64,000 nt of DNA, taken from the NCBI RefSeq assembly GCF_022712275.1, contig NZ_JALAGU010000037.1, positions 1-64,000 on the forward strand, read 5' to 3'. The notes under the pieces were generated by a model that made no database searches, was not told the DNA's origin, and saw only the letters and a program-made list of their open reading frames with translations. This stretch comes from Corynebacterium sp. GTDB lineage: Bacteria; Actinomycetota; Actinomycetes; Mycobacteriales; Mycobacteriaceae. The translations under genes were made by a program, and so were the position numbers. This document shows positions 56,878-64,000 of this stretch, one piece after another (within the stretch, counting starts at the first letter, position 1; the number at the start of each line of letters is the position of its first letter).

Positions 56878-57395
56878 GTGACCCGGTGAACGGCGCGGGG
56901 CCCGTGTCCGCGCGAGGTCGGGTGGAGCCGGCGGATCCGGTGCCACGTGGATTCGTGCTGGGTGTGGGCGTCGACGTGGTCGACATCCCCGCGTTCACCG
57001 AACAGCTGGACCTGCCGGGCTCGAAGTTCGCGCTGTCCTTCACCGGTGCGGAGCGACGTGAGTGCGCCCGGTTGGCGAAGACCAGTGGGAACATCGGACA
57101 GCACCTCGCTGCCCGGTGGGCGGCGAAGGAGGCCTTCTACAAGGCCTGGACGCTGGCCGACGCCGGGGACGAGATTCCCGGTGCCCAGATGGACTGGTCG
57201 CAGATCGAGGTGGTCAAGGACCGCTGGGGTCGGCCGTACATCCGGCTGGCTCCTGTACTGGAGGCCCGGGTGAACGGGGCGCTGACCGCGCGGTTCGGCG
57301 GGGCAGACGGGGCAGGTCATGCGGTGTGGCAGCTGAGCCTGTCGCACGACGGGCCTGTCGCCCAGGCCTTCGTGGTCGGGGAGTGGCGGGTGTAG
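56874..57395 (+). CDS. acpS: Holo-ACP synthase for the type I FAS
   Basis: Transfers 4'-phosphopantetheine from CoA to the Ser of the FAS carrier domain. The 173-residue protein has the metal-binding LGVGVDVVDIPAF and the second motif ARWAAKEAFYKAW. Its GTG start lies within the FAS stop (GTGA), so expression is coupled to its substrate. An N-terminal extension of about 25 residues (VNGAGPVSARGRVEPADPVP, probably disordered) precedes the fold. It is the last gene of the acc-fas cluster. Confidence 0.92.
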   Translation: MSDPVNGAGPVSARGRVEPADPVPRGFVLGVGVDVVDIPAFTEQLDLPGSKFALSFTGAERRECARLAKTSGNIGQHLAARWAAKEAFYKAWTLADAGDEIPGAQMDWSQIEVVKDRWGRPYIRLAPVLEARVNGALTARFGGADGAGHAVWQLSLSHDGPVAQAFVVGEWRV

Positions 57396-57457
57396 CGCCT
57401 GCGAGTTACGGCCCACGCCCGGCGTCCTTTCCTTCGCCCCCCGGTCGGCCCGGCAAT

Positions 57458-57525
57458 GTCCGCATCACGCAGCCTGAGGTTGCTGGAGATACCTCCGCAA
57501 CGACCTCAGAGTGCGTGATGCGGGC
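57458..57525. repeat. Dyad-symmetric repeat element, copy B
   Basis: The left arm (57458-57482, with GTCCGCATCACGCAGCC) and right arm (57501-57525, with CGACCTCA and TGCGTGATGC) pair at 21 of 25 positions around an 18-base loop. The left arm is almost the exact complement of the right arm of copy A at 32073-32097. It lies 62 bases after acpS and forms the 3' end of the BCCT relic. Confidence 0.9.
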
Positions 57526-58011
57526 ATTCGGCGTTTCACACGGCTGTCGTCCTCCTGCTCCCCATCCTTGATGAGGGAGGGTTCGGCGACCGGCGTGACC
57601 GGGGAAGTGAGCCTGGACCGGGTGTCGGTGGATGCCGATTCCGTGAGGAACCCGAGGTGTGTCTCGTACCGGTCGATGACATCGTCGACGATCTGCTGCC
57701 TCGTCAGACCGTTGAGGTCGTGGCCCCGGGTGACGGTCTGGTCGAAGACCTCGAGGCGCAGGTAGTCCTCCTGCGACTGGGTACGGCGTCCTCCGGAGGA
57801 CGGAACCGGGGTGGTGACCGGGGCGACCATGTACTGGGTGACCGGGGTCGGTGACCGGGTAGAAGAGCATGTCGATGCCGACGCCCGCGGCGAAGAGCAT
57901 CGACACCCAGGTGGAGAGGCTGTAGGAGGGGCGCGAGTGGTCGGGGCATAGGCGGACCTTGCCGGTCCGGTCGACTGGTTCAGTGATGTCAGAGTCCTCG
58001 TGCTCGCTCAC
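57465..58011 (-). pseudogene. BCCT choline/betaine transporter relic
   Basis: The first part (frame from 58011) reads GKVRLCPDHSRPSYSLSTWV then SMLFAAGVGIDMLFYPVTD, the second-to-third helix region of BCCT carriers. The other frame (from about 57845) resumes PVTQYMVAP and runs straight into a BetT-like cytoplasmic tail (QEDYLRLEVFDQTVTRG, LNGLTRQQIVDDVIDRYETH). About ten membrane helices between these segments are missing, and a frameshift lies near 57845. The last 20 codons are made of the repeat element. Intact relatives import choline or betaine with Na+ or H+. No function can remain. Confidence 0.72.
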
Positions 58012-58332
58012 TCATTCTCTCTGTGTAGTTGTCCGTTCCGTCATATTGTCCACAGAACATTAACATCATTCACGTAAGATAATATGCGGCTGTCATCAAT
58101 TTACTCTGCGGTTTCCGGTGGTCAGGGGGATGTTCCGGGGCGCTGCGGGGTGCTGCGGGCCGCTGCCAGTGAACCGGCAGGGGATGTGCCGGTAGGTCAC
58201 GGGTTTCCGCAGGGGTGGTGTCAGCGGCGTGTCCGATACTCGGTGGTGTCCGGTGCTGACGGGCGGCGATCCACGCTGCCGTGCGCCGGCAGACCGCACA
58301 CGACCGACAGCTTGAAAGGGGACCGGTACTCC
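58012..58332. other. Intergenic region, AT-rich at its left end
   Basis: About 320 bases without a convincing gene. Bases 58020-58085 are clearly AT-richer than their surroundings (ACATTAACATCATTC, AAGATAATATG) and probably hold the old promoter of the transporter relic. From 58120 the sequence is GC-rich with GGGGCGCTGCGGGGTGCTGC-like runs and no recognisable element. Long frames here on both strands lack ribosome sites and family resemblance. Confidence 0.5.
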
Positions 58333-58494
58333 ATGACCCGTCACCTCCGCGAACGCTTCAGCCTTCCTTCCCGACCCGTCGCCACCACCGTGGAAGATCT
58401 CGTGCCCGTGCCTGAGCCGGTGCGCCACAGTGCCATCGTCTCGGAGTCGGCGGGCACCGGACGGTGGCGCGTCGTGCGGCGTCCTGCCTCGTAG
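58333..58494 (+). CDS. Possible small basic protein
   Basis: A 53-codon frame starting MTRHLRERFSLPSRP, with GAAAGGGGA 11 bases before the ATG. Arg-rich and without hydrophobic segments or recognisable motif. It is supported only by the ribosome site and by a hairpin just after its stop. Confidence 0.3.
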   Translation: MTRHLRERFSLPSRPVATTVEDLVPVPEPVRHSAIVSESAGTGRWRVVRRPAS

Positions 58495-58501
58495 GACGCG
58501 G

Positions 58502-58521
58502 CGGGAGGGGAATTCCTCCCG
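58502..58521. terminator. Hairpin between small ORF and aldehyde dehydrogenase
   Basis: CGGGAGG-ggaatt-CCTCCCG is a perfect 7-bp stem. It lies 8 bases after the small plus-strand frame and about 130 bases after the minus-strand dehydrogenase stop, so it could serve either; there is no T tract. Confidence 0.4.
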
Positions 58522-58652
58522 TGCGAAGCGACCGGTTTCCGGCCTCGGTCCCTGTACGCAACTGTGACGGATTCGCCCCGCTGTGACACTCAGCGTGGCT
58601 AATCCGTCATGATTGTGTACCGGTCGGCGCGGCTGGCGTGACTGGTCGCCGC

Positions 58653-60140
58653 CTACTTCTTCCGCGCGTGGTTGATCTGCACGTGCTTGGTCCGCGAGTA
58701 GTCCTGCAGCGCGTAGAGCGACAGGTCGCGGCCGTAGCCGGAGCCCTTGAACCCACCCCACGGGACCTCATTGGCGAGCACCAGGTGGCAGTTCACCCAC
58801 ACGGTGCCGGCGTCGATCTTCCGCGGGACGTCGATGGAGCGGGCGGCATCGGTGGTCCACACCGAGGCGGACAGACCGTACGGCGTTCCATTGGCCCGGC
58901 GGATCGCCTCGTCCTCGTCGGAGAAGGTCTCGACGGTGACGACCGGGCCGAAAATCTCCTCGGACGCCGCCTCCGTCCCCGGCTCCACGCCGGTGAGTAC
59001 GGTCGGCGCGACGAAGAACCCGTCACCGTCGATCGCTGAACCACCGATGGCCGCCGTCGCACCCTCCGAGACAGCCCGGTCGAGGAAGCTGACGACGCGG
59101 CCGAAGTGACCCTGGGAGACCAGCGGGCCGATCTCCACGGACTCACCGGCAGCGGGATCGCCGATGACGAAGGTGGAGACCTGCTCCACCAGCAGGTCGA
59201 CGAACTCAGACGCCACGGACTCGTGGACCAGGACGCGGGTCCCCGCACCGCATTCCTGACCGGAGTTCCAGTAGCCCGCTTCGCGGATCGCTTCCGCAGC
59301 GGCGGCCAGGTCGGCGTCCTCGAAGATGACCAGCGGCGCCTTGCCGCCGAGCTCCAGGTGGACGCGCTTGAGTGAGTCGCCGGCAGCGGTGGCGACCGAC
59401 TGGCCGCTGCCCACGCTGCCGGTCAGCGCGATCATCGCGACATCCGGGTGCTCGGCGAGACGGTTACCGACCACGGACCCACGCCCGGTGACGACATTGA
59501 AGACACCGGCGGGCAGGACATCGGCGACGAGCTCGATGAACTTGAGCATGCTCAGCGGTGTATGCTCCGACGGCTTGAGCACCAGGGTGTTTCCGGCGGC
59601 GAGGATCGGGGCGAACTTCCACGCGCCCATGAGCAGCGGGTAGTTCCACGGCACGACCGCACCGATCACACCCAGCGGCTCACGCAGGATGAAAGAGGTG
59701 TGGTCGGTGACGTAGTCGCCGGCGCCGAGCTCGGTGTAGGCGCGCGCGGCTCCGGCGGAGAAGCGGAGGATGTCGACGGTCCCGGCGATGTCGTCATCGG
59801 CGACCGCCTTCGGCTTACCGCCGTTGGCGGACTCCAGCCGGGACAGCAGGTCGGCGTTCTCCTCGACGATGTCGGCCATGCGGTTGAGCAGATCCGCACG
59901 CTCCTTCGGCGTGGTCTCGCGCCAGGTCGGGAGCGCGGCGGACGCGGCGGCGACTGCGGTGTCGACCTCGTCGACGGTGCCACGCGCGACCTCGGCGAGG
60001 ACCTCGCCGGTCGCGGGGTTGACCACGGTGGCGGTGTCGGAGGACGCAGCGTCCCGGAACGTCCCGTCGATGAAGTGCGTCAGCGGGGGCAGGTCGGCGG
60101 TGCCGATGAGCGGGGAATCGGAACGGAGGACGTCAGTCAT
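58653..60140 (-). CDS. Aldehyde dehydrogenase, gamma-aminobutyraldehyde type
   Basis: NAD(P)-dependent aldehyde dehydrogenase of 495 residues. The catalytic Glu is in HLELGGKAPLVIF and Cys in NSGQECGAGTRV; the cofactor loop is ALTGSVGSGQSV. Phrases such as VVPWNYPLLMGAWKFAPILA and the ending GSGYGRDLSLYALQDYSRTK closely follow the YdcW/PatD aminobutyraldehyde dehydrogenases, so an amino-aldehyde is the likely substrate. AGGAGC precedes the ATG. It is last in a unit behind an amine-oxidase-like gene, which would supply the aldehyde. Confidence 0.87.
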   Translation of the reverse strand: MTDVLRSDSPLIGTADLPPLTHFIDGTFRDAASSDTATVVNPATGEVLAEVARGTVDEVDTAVAAASAALPTWRETTPKERADLLNRMADIVEENADLLSRLESANGGKPKAVADDDIAGTVDILRFSAGAARAYTELGAGDYVTDHTSFILREPLGVIGAVVPWNYPLLMGAWKFAPILAAGNTLVLKPSEHTPLSMLKFIELVADVLPAGVFNVVTGRGSVVGNRLAEHPDVAMIALTGSVGSGQSVATAAGDSLKRVHLELGGKAPLVIFEDADLAAAAEAIREAGYWNSGQECGAGTRVLVHESVASEFVDLLVEQVSTFVIGDPAAGESVEIGPLVSQGHFGRVVSFLDRAVSEGATAAIGGSAIDGDGFFVAPTVLTGVEPGTEAASEEIFGPVVTVETFSDEDEAIRRANGTPYGLSASVWTTDAARSIDVPRKIDAGTVWVNCHLVLANEVPWGGFKGSGYGRDLSLYALQDYSRTKHVQINHARKK

Positions 60141-60175
60141 GGGAAAGCTCCTGTCGGTTCTCGGGTGGTGATCGG

Positions 60176-60227
60176 TCAGGCAGTGGCGTCAGGCGGTGGC
60201 GTCAGGCGGTGGCGTCAGGCGGTGGCG
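60176..60227. repeat. Four 13-bp tandem repeats carrying stop codons
   Basis: TCAGGCAGTGGCG once, then TCAGGCGGTGGCG three times. On the minus strand each unit contains TGA, and because 13 is not a multiple of three the stops fall in successive frames. The DHDPS-like frame ends in the unit at 60215. Confidence 0.9.
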
Positions 60228-61116
60228 AGTCGGGCGACGGCCGCACCGATGGCGGCGTCCGCCTCGGCGGAGACGTCGGCCATGGGGCGACGCGGGACGC
60301 CCACCGGAAGGCCCCGGTGGCGCAGCCCGGACTTCACCGCGGAGATGAAGGAGTCCTGGGTGATCATCGTGTCGATCACCGGGTAGACCTTATTCCAGCC
60401 TGCCAGGGCCTCGGCGAGCTTCCCGGCATCGATGAGGCGGACGACCTCGACGATCTCGGTCGGCACCACGTTGGCCGCCCCCGCCATCACACCGGCTGCG
60501 CCTTCGACCATGGCGCTGTAGATGTAGGAGTCCCAGCCGATGAAGGTGCCCAGCCGGTGACCGTGGTGGTGGATGAGCTGGAGCGCCTGCTCCCAGTCGG
60601 CGGAGGAGTCCTTGATGTAGCGGATGTTCTCGAACTCGTCTGCCAGGGCAGCGGCGTCGTCGGCGGCGAGGTTCACGCCGGTGGCGCCGGGGATGTTGTA
60701 GAGCATGACCGGCAGCTCGACGTTGGAGGCCACCTCGCGGATGTAGTCGAGGGTCTCGGTGAGGGTCAGCGGCTCGTAGTAGGGCGTGACCAGCATGAGC
60801 ACGTCGGCACCGGACCTCTCCGCGGCCTTCGAGAAACGGATGGCCTGTCTGGTGGTTGTCGCACCGGTCTGGGCGATGACCGGGACGCGACCCCGGTGTG
60901 TCCGGCGACGGTGTCGACGAGCTGCTCACGCTCGGCGTCGGTCATCATCGCGAACTCGCCGGTGGAGCCGCCGGCGACGACGCCGTCGACACCGTTGTCG
61001 ATCGACCGGTCGACGACCTTCTTGAGCAGGTCGACGTCGATGTTCTCGTCGGCGTCGAAGGGGGTGGACAGGGCGGTGAGGACGCCGCGCAGGTCGGCGG
61101 TGTTGTTCAGGGTCAT
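60215..61116 (-). pseudogene. DHDPS-family lyase/deaminase with one-base frameshift
   Basis: A class I aldolase-fold protein of the DapA superfamily, full length (about 300 codons) if read across a frameshift. Frame one gives the N-terminus from ATG 61116 (GVLTALSTPFDADENIDV, VAGGSTGEFAMMTDAE). After a run of four C (60891-60894, plus strand) the sense continues in another frame as VPVIAQTGATTTRQA, ADVLMLVTPYYEP, the Tyr in LYNIPGATGVNL and the Schiff-base Lys in RYIKDSSADWEQ. Adding one G to the coding-strand GGGG run restores HTGGRVPVIAQ. AGGAGG precedes the start. The substrate is unknown; the family includes synthases, dehydratases and deaminases. It may be a true mutation, a sequencing error or a phase-variable tract. 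Confidence 0.8.
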
Positions 61117-61126
61117 GGTGTTCCTC

Positions 61127-62632
61127 CTAGGAAGCGACGGTGGGGGTGGACGTGCCCGCGGTGGATGCGAGGGCGGCGGTGTCGATGGTGGGCTGGACCC
61201 AGCCGTCCTCGCCGTGGGCGACACCGTCGGTGAGCCCGACGGCGGCGGTGTTGTCGTACTGGTGCTCGGTGGCGAGGATGCTCGCTGCGCGCTGGGCGGC
61301 GGTGAACGCCGAGGTGATGGCGGTCTCGGTGTAGAGGTTGCCGAGGTAGTCTCCGGCGAGGAAGACACGCTCCTCCGGCGCCATGAGCTCGCCCTGGATC
61401 TTCGCCCGACCGGGGAAGCAGTACGGGGCTCCGAGCGGCCACCGCTGGATGTGGGTCTCGGTGACGATGTCGGAGAAGCCCGGCAGGACCTCGTTGAGGT
61501 CGCGGTGGTACATCTCGGTGATCTCCTCGTCGCTCAGTGGCAGCAGGCGGTCTGCGAGGCTGGCGGGGGAGAAGACCATGACCGAACCACCGGGACGCCG
61601 CTCATCGGACAGGCCGTGGACGACATTGCCCTGGTTGAGCACGATGTTGAAGGAGCGCTTCGGGGTGGCGATGCCGTAGCAGTCGTCCCACGCCTGCGGG
61701 GTCTTTTCGTCGGTGAGGAAGGCGGCCGAGACATAGGCCCCGTACTGCACCTTGGACAGGGCGTCCCGCAGGGAGGGACGCAGGTCCACACCGATGCGGT
61801 GGGTGACCGGGGCAGGCGTGGCCATGACCGCGGTGCGGGCCTTCACCGCGTGCTCCACTCCGTCGCGCAGGTAGCGGACGGTGACGTAGCCGTCGTGCTG
61901 GGTGAGTTCCTGCACGTCGGCCTCGGTGATGATGCGGTCGGCCTGGGCGGCGGCGAGATTGCCGGTGAGGGTGGAGGGACCGCCGGCGATGGATCGGTTG
62001 AGTCCCTGGCCGATGTTCCAGACCAGGCTGAAGTAGCCGATGCCGGCACCGGCGGAGATCTGGTGGGGGTCACCGGCGGAGCGGGTGACGGTCGGGGTGA
62101 ACAGGGCCTCGGCCTCGGGGGAGATGTCGCCGAGGTAGTCGGCGAAGGTGCGGTCGTTCTCGAAGTCGTAGATGCGCTGCTGGCGCGTTTCGCCGGACTC
62201 ACCGGGACGCCTGCGGACGACCGCGGCGTAGCGCAGGACGTCCTTGCTGACCTTGGCGCCCGAGGTGAACATCCCGATGCGGTCCCTGAACTTGAGGGGG
62301 ACCTGCAGCGGGTAGGTCTGGGCGAGGCCTTTGTCGATGAACTTGCCGTTCATGTGCAGGGCGGCGAGGTTTCCGGGGACCTCGACGAAGCGGGTGCCGG
62401 ACTCCCGGAGAAGCTCGTCGGTGGAGCTTCCGGGACCGGAGAAGACGTGGCCGCCCCAGTTGAGGAAGAAGTCCCCGCGCTTTTCGGAGCGGATGCGTCC
62501 GCCGGTGCGGGGGGACGCCTCGAGGATCACCGTGTCCCAGTTGCGCAGTCGCCAGGCAGCGGAGAGTCCGGCGAGTCCGCCGCCGATGATGACGGCATCC
62601 TTCATGTCCGTCGTTCCTGTCATGTCATCCAC
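61127..62632 (-). CDS. FAD-dependent amine-oxidase-like oxidoreductase
   Basis: Flavoprotein of about 501 residues in the amine oxidase/protoporphyrinogen oxidase-like superfamily. The FAD start is AVIIGGGLAGLSAAWRLRNW with ILEASPRTGGRI. The C-terminal FAD block is RVFLAGDYLGNLYTETAITS. The middle region has no specific signature, so the amine oxidised is not known; the downstream aminobutyraldehyde-type dehydrogenase suggests a polyamine or amino-acid-derived amine. GTG 62632 is chosen because AAGGAGG lies 6 bases upstream; ATG 62623 or 62605 are alternatives. The DHDPS-like gene follows after 10 bases. Confidence 0.82.
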   Translation of the reverse strand: MDDMTGTTDMKDAVIIGGGLAGLSAAWRLRNWDTVILEASPRTGGRIRSEKRGDFFLNWGGHVFSGPGSSTDELLRESGTRFVEVPGNLAALHMNGKFIDKGLAQTYPLQVPLKFRDRIGMFTSGAKVSKDVLRYAAVVRRRPGESGETRQQRIYDFENDRTFADYLGDISPEAEALFTPTVTRSAGDPHQISAGAGIGYFSLVWNIGQGLNRSIAGGPSTLTGNLAAAQADRIITEADVQELTQHDGYVTVRYLRDGVEHAVKARTAVMATPAPVTHRIGVDLRPSLRDALSKVQYGAYVSAAFLTDEKTPQAWDDCYGIATPKRSFNIVLNQGNVVHGLSDERRPGGSVMVFSPASLADRLLPLSDEEITEMYHRDLNEVLPGFSDIVTETHIQRWPLGAPYCFPGRAKIQGELMAPEERVFLAGDYLGNLYTETAITSAFTAAQRAASILATEHQYDNTAAVGLTDGVAHGEDGWVQPTIDTAALASTAGTSTPTVAS

Positions 62633-62734
62633 GGAAATCCTCCTTCGGGGAGTGTGGTCTGTGTGCGGTGTGCTGGACAGTGACCGGGGATTCCGTGGTG
62701 TTTCGCACTCACGGCAGCCGCTGTTGTACCCGCC

Positions 62735-62763
62735 ACAGTAATTTGTGATCACAGATCACACAA
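62735..62763 (-). promoter_or_regulatory. Promoter with embedded GntR-type operator
   Basis: On the minus strand TTGTGT (62763-62758), 17 bases, TACTGT (62740-62735). The spacer and -35 hold the perfect palindrome TGTGATC-ACA-GATCACA (62744-62760), which resembles FCD-type GntR operators. The GntR gene ends 86 bases upstream. Transcription would begin about 95 bases before the amine-oxidase-like start. Confidence 0.65.
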
Positions 62764-62848
62764 GACTTGCGAATGAAAAGTTTCCTGACGGTGCGTGACC
62801 TGCGGGTTCAGTGAATCTGGGCGAGACGGTGGCCGAGCGGGAAGTGCG

Positions 62849-63523
62849 TCAGGCGTCGTCGGAGAGGCTGGCACGGATACGCGCCCGCGCGTCATCGAGA
62901 GAAGTCGAGGTCGTCTCGGCGGCGGCAGCAGAGTCCCCACGGCGGACCGCGTCGATGAGGTTGCGCTGGTGGACCAGCAGTTCAGGGGAGACGCCGTCGC
63001 TGATGGACCGGCGGGCGCCGGCGATCTTGTAGTGGCGGCAACGGACCCACAATGACAGGATGGATTCGGTGAGCACCGGGTTGTCCGCGGCGTCGTAGAC
63101 CGTCATGAGGATCTCCTCGTCGAGATCCAGGTACCGCACGACATCCCCCTCGTCGAGCGCCTCCTCCATGGCGGCGAACAGCCGGTCGAGCTCCGCGATG
63201 TCCTTCTCCGAGGCTGCCACGGCACCCAGTCGTGCCGCCTCGGTCTCCAGCAGCCGCCGGACGTTGTAGATGTTGAGCAGCTCGGCGGGCGTGAACTCCT
63301 TGACCATCGCACCGCGGTAGGGCTTCGTCTCGACGAGTCCGATCTCCTCGAGACGCTTGATGGCTTCACGCACCGGCATCACGCTGATACCCAGTTTGTC
63401 CGCCAGGTCGCGGATCTGCAGCCGGTCCCCGGCCTCGTACTCGCCGTCGGTGATCGCGGACTGCAGCGCCTCGAAAGCCATGTCGCCCACACGGGTCGCG
63501 GTGTCGAGACGGGTCAGTGCCAT
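62849..63523 (-). CDS. GntR-family regulator with FCD ligand domain
   Basis: Regulator of 224 residues. The N-terminal winged helix contains GDRLQIRDLADKLGISVMPV and REAIKRLEEIGLV. The C-terminal all-helical FCD domain (LLNIYNVRRLLETEAARLGA onward, metal-type residues DLDEEI and the Hx motif near SPELLVHQRNLIDAV) binds a small carboxylic acid, often with a metal. ATG 63523 is preferred because a perfect TATACT (63530-63535) ends 6 bases before it. Its placement between the symporter and the amine-oxidase genes, with a palindrome in the latter's promoter, makes it the local regulator. Confidence 0.87.
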   Translation of the reverse strand: MALTRLDTATRVGDMAFEALQSAITDGEYEAGDRLQIRDLADKLGISVMPVREAIKRLEEIGLVETKPYRGAMVKEFTPAELLNIYNVRRLLETEAARLGAVAASEKDIAELDRLFAAMEEALDEGDVVRYLDLDEEILMTVYDAADNPVLTESILSLWVRCRHYKIAGARRSISDGVSPELLVHQRNLIDAVRRGDSAAAAETTSTSLDDARARIRASLSDDA

Positions 63524-63542
63524 GGGGCGAGTATACCGGGGC

Positions 63543-64000
63543 TCAGGATTCCGGAGAGTCATCCCCGTGCGGATGCGGGGGTTCAGCGTCCCCGGAAGGT
63601 GTGGATGTCGAGGTGGTGGCAGGTGCGTCAGGCGAGGCGTGGGACGCTGCCTGTTCCGCGTACTCGGGGTGCTTCTCGATGAACTCGTTCTCCCACCAGT
63701 CCGCGTCCCTGATCCCGAGCTTCTGTGGGAAGAACACCGGGTCGATCCCCGCCTTGCGCTGATCTTCGTAGTCCACGACGACTTTGCGGACCGTCTTGGT
63801 CAGGAGTACGACGGCGAACATGTTGAGCCAGGCGAGCAGCGCATAGCCGATGTCGCCGGCCGCCCAGATGGCATCAGCGCTGATGACCGAACCGATGAAG
63901 GCGATGGTCACCGCACCGAGCTTGATGAGTCCCTCGAAGATGCGGTTGTGCTGCTCGCCGAGCAGGAAGATGAGGTTCGTGGTAGCGACGTAGTAGAAGA
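63543..64000 (-). CDS. AGCS-family sodium:amino acid symporter (C-terminal part)
   Basis: Partial gene; the frame is open through the right edge, so the N-terminal bulk is outside the window. The visible part has two or three membrane helices (FIGSVISADAIWAAGDIGYA, LLAWLNMFAVVLLTK) and the cytoplasmic tail VVVDYEDQRKAGIDPVFFPQ then LGIRDADWWENEF, characteristic of alanine/glycine:cation symporters. A His/Ser/Pro-rich extension ends the protein. It lies upstream of the GntR gene on the same strand, 19 bases away, and probably imports the compound degraded by the cluster. Confidence 0.85.
   Translation of the reverse strand, partial: FYYVATTNLIFLLGEQHNRIFEGLIKLGAVTIAFIGSVISADAIWAAGDIGYALLAWLNMFAVVLLTKTVRKVVVDYEDQRKAGIDPVFFPQKLGIRDADWWENEFIEKHPEYAEQAASHASPDAPATTSTSTPSGDAEPPHPHGDDSPES

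Noticed and set aside
58084..58494. 136-codon frame and its 221-codon antisense counterpart (58096-58761)
   Set aside because: No start signals for the long versions and low-complexity content; only the terminal 53-codon portion has a ribosome site and is listed with low confidence.
62744..62760. Crp/GlxR site (TGTGA-N6-TCACA)
   Set aside because: The half-sites are separated by seven bases instead of six, and the palindrome is adjacent to a GntR gene, so a GntR operator is the better reading.

Overview
The window is high-GC DNA from a mycolic-acid actinobacterium, most likely a Corynebacterium. Supporting signs are a single-chain type I fatty acid synthase with its own AcpS, an MmpL transporter beside an acyltransferase-3/SGNH protein, a small SRP RNA followed by aspT, dnaX, ybaB and recR in corynebacterial order, DtxR-like iron boxes, and many start codons lying 6-8 nt after a TANNNT -10 box (leaderless transcription). 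No phage, insertion sequence or CRISPR array is visible.

Layout. 0-9 kb: a NarL-type two-component system, a secreted phospholipase A2, an array of three paralogous membrane or lipoprotein serine enzymes (SxxK / SDN / KGG) with a Pro/Gly-rich membrane protein between them, then tyrA, a TadA-associated gene, tadA and a small MT0933-type antitoxin. 9-14 kb: tRNA-Ser(CGA), an AT3-SGNH acyltransferase and an MmpL exporter, probably acting on envelope lipids. 14-23 kb: housekeeping and metabolic genes including tgt (with its zinc cysteines replaced) and gluQRS, plus an ABC1 kinase, an enoyl-CoA hydratase and regulators. 23-32 kb: a siderophore uptake island with two binding lipoproteins, two FecCD permeases, an ATPase, an AraC regulator, DtxR-like boxes, a decayed cyclase gene and an LLM flavin monooxygenase whose promoter carries the best DtxR-like box. 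32-42.8 kb: nadE, an SGNH hydrolase, tRNA-Ser(GGA), the SRP RNA, aspT, dnaX, ybaB, recR, hutD-like and a DoxX-like gene.

42.9-57.4 kb: a cholesterol oxidase relic, then a cluster for fatty acid synthesis: a possible leader peptide and hairpin, accBC, accD, fas and acpS. The last genes are butted or overlapping. The cluster would make malonyl-CoA, use it on the FAS-I megasynthase and activate the synthase's carrier domain. 57.4-64 kb: a BCCT transporter relic ending in a repeated hairpin element, then a catabolic region: AGCS-type symporter (cut by the window end), GntR/FCD regulator, FAD amine-oxidase-like enzyme, DHDPS-family enzyme (one-base frameshift) and an aminobutyraldehyde-type dehydrogenase. 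A palindrome inside the promoter spacer of this operon is a likely GntR operator.

Gene decay is a theme: four genes (cyclase, cholesterol oxidase, BCCT transporter, DHDPS-like) are truncated, deleted or frameshifted. A dyad-symmetric repeat of about 70 bp occurs twice, 25 kb apart. All functional calls come from reading motifs and organisation; no database search was possible.
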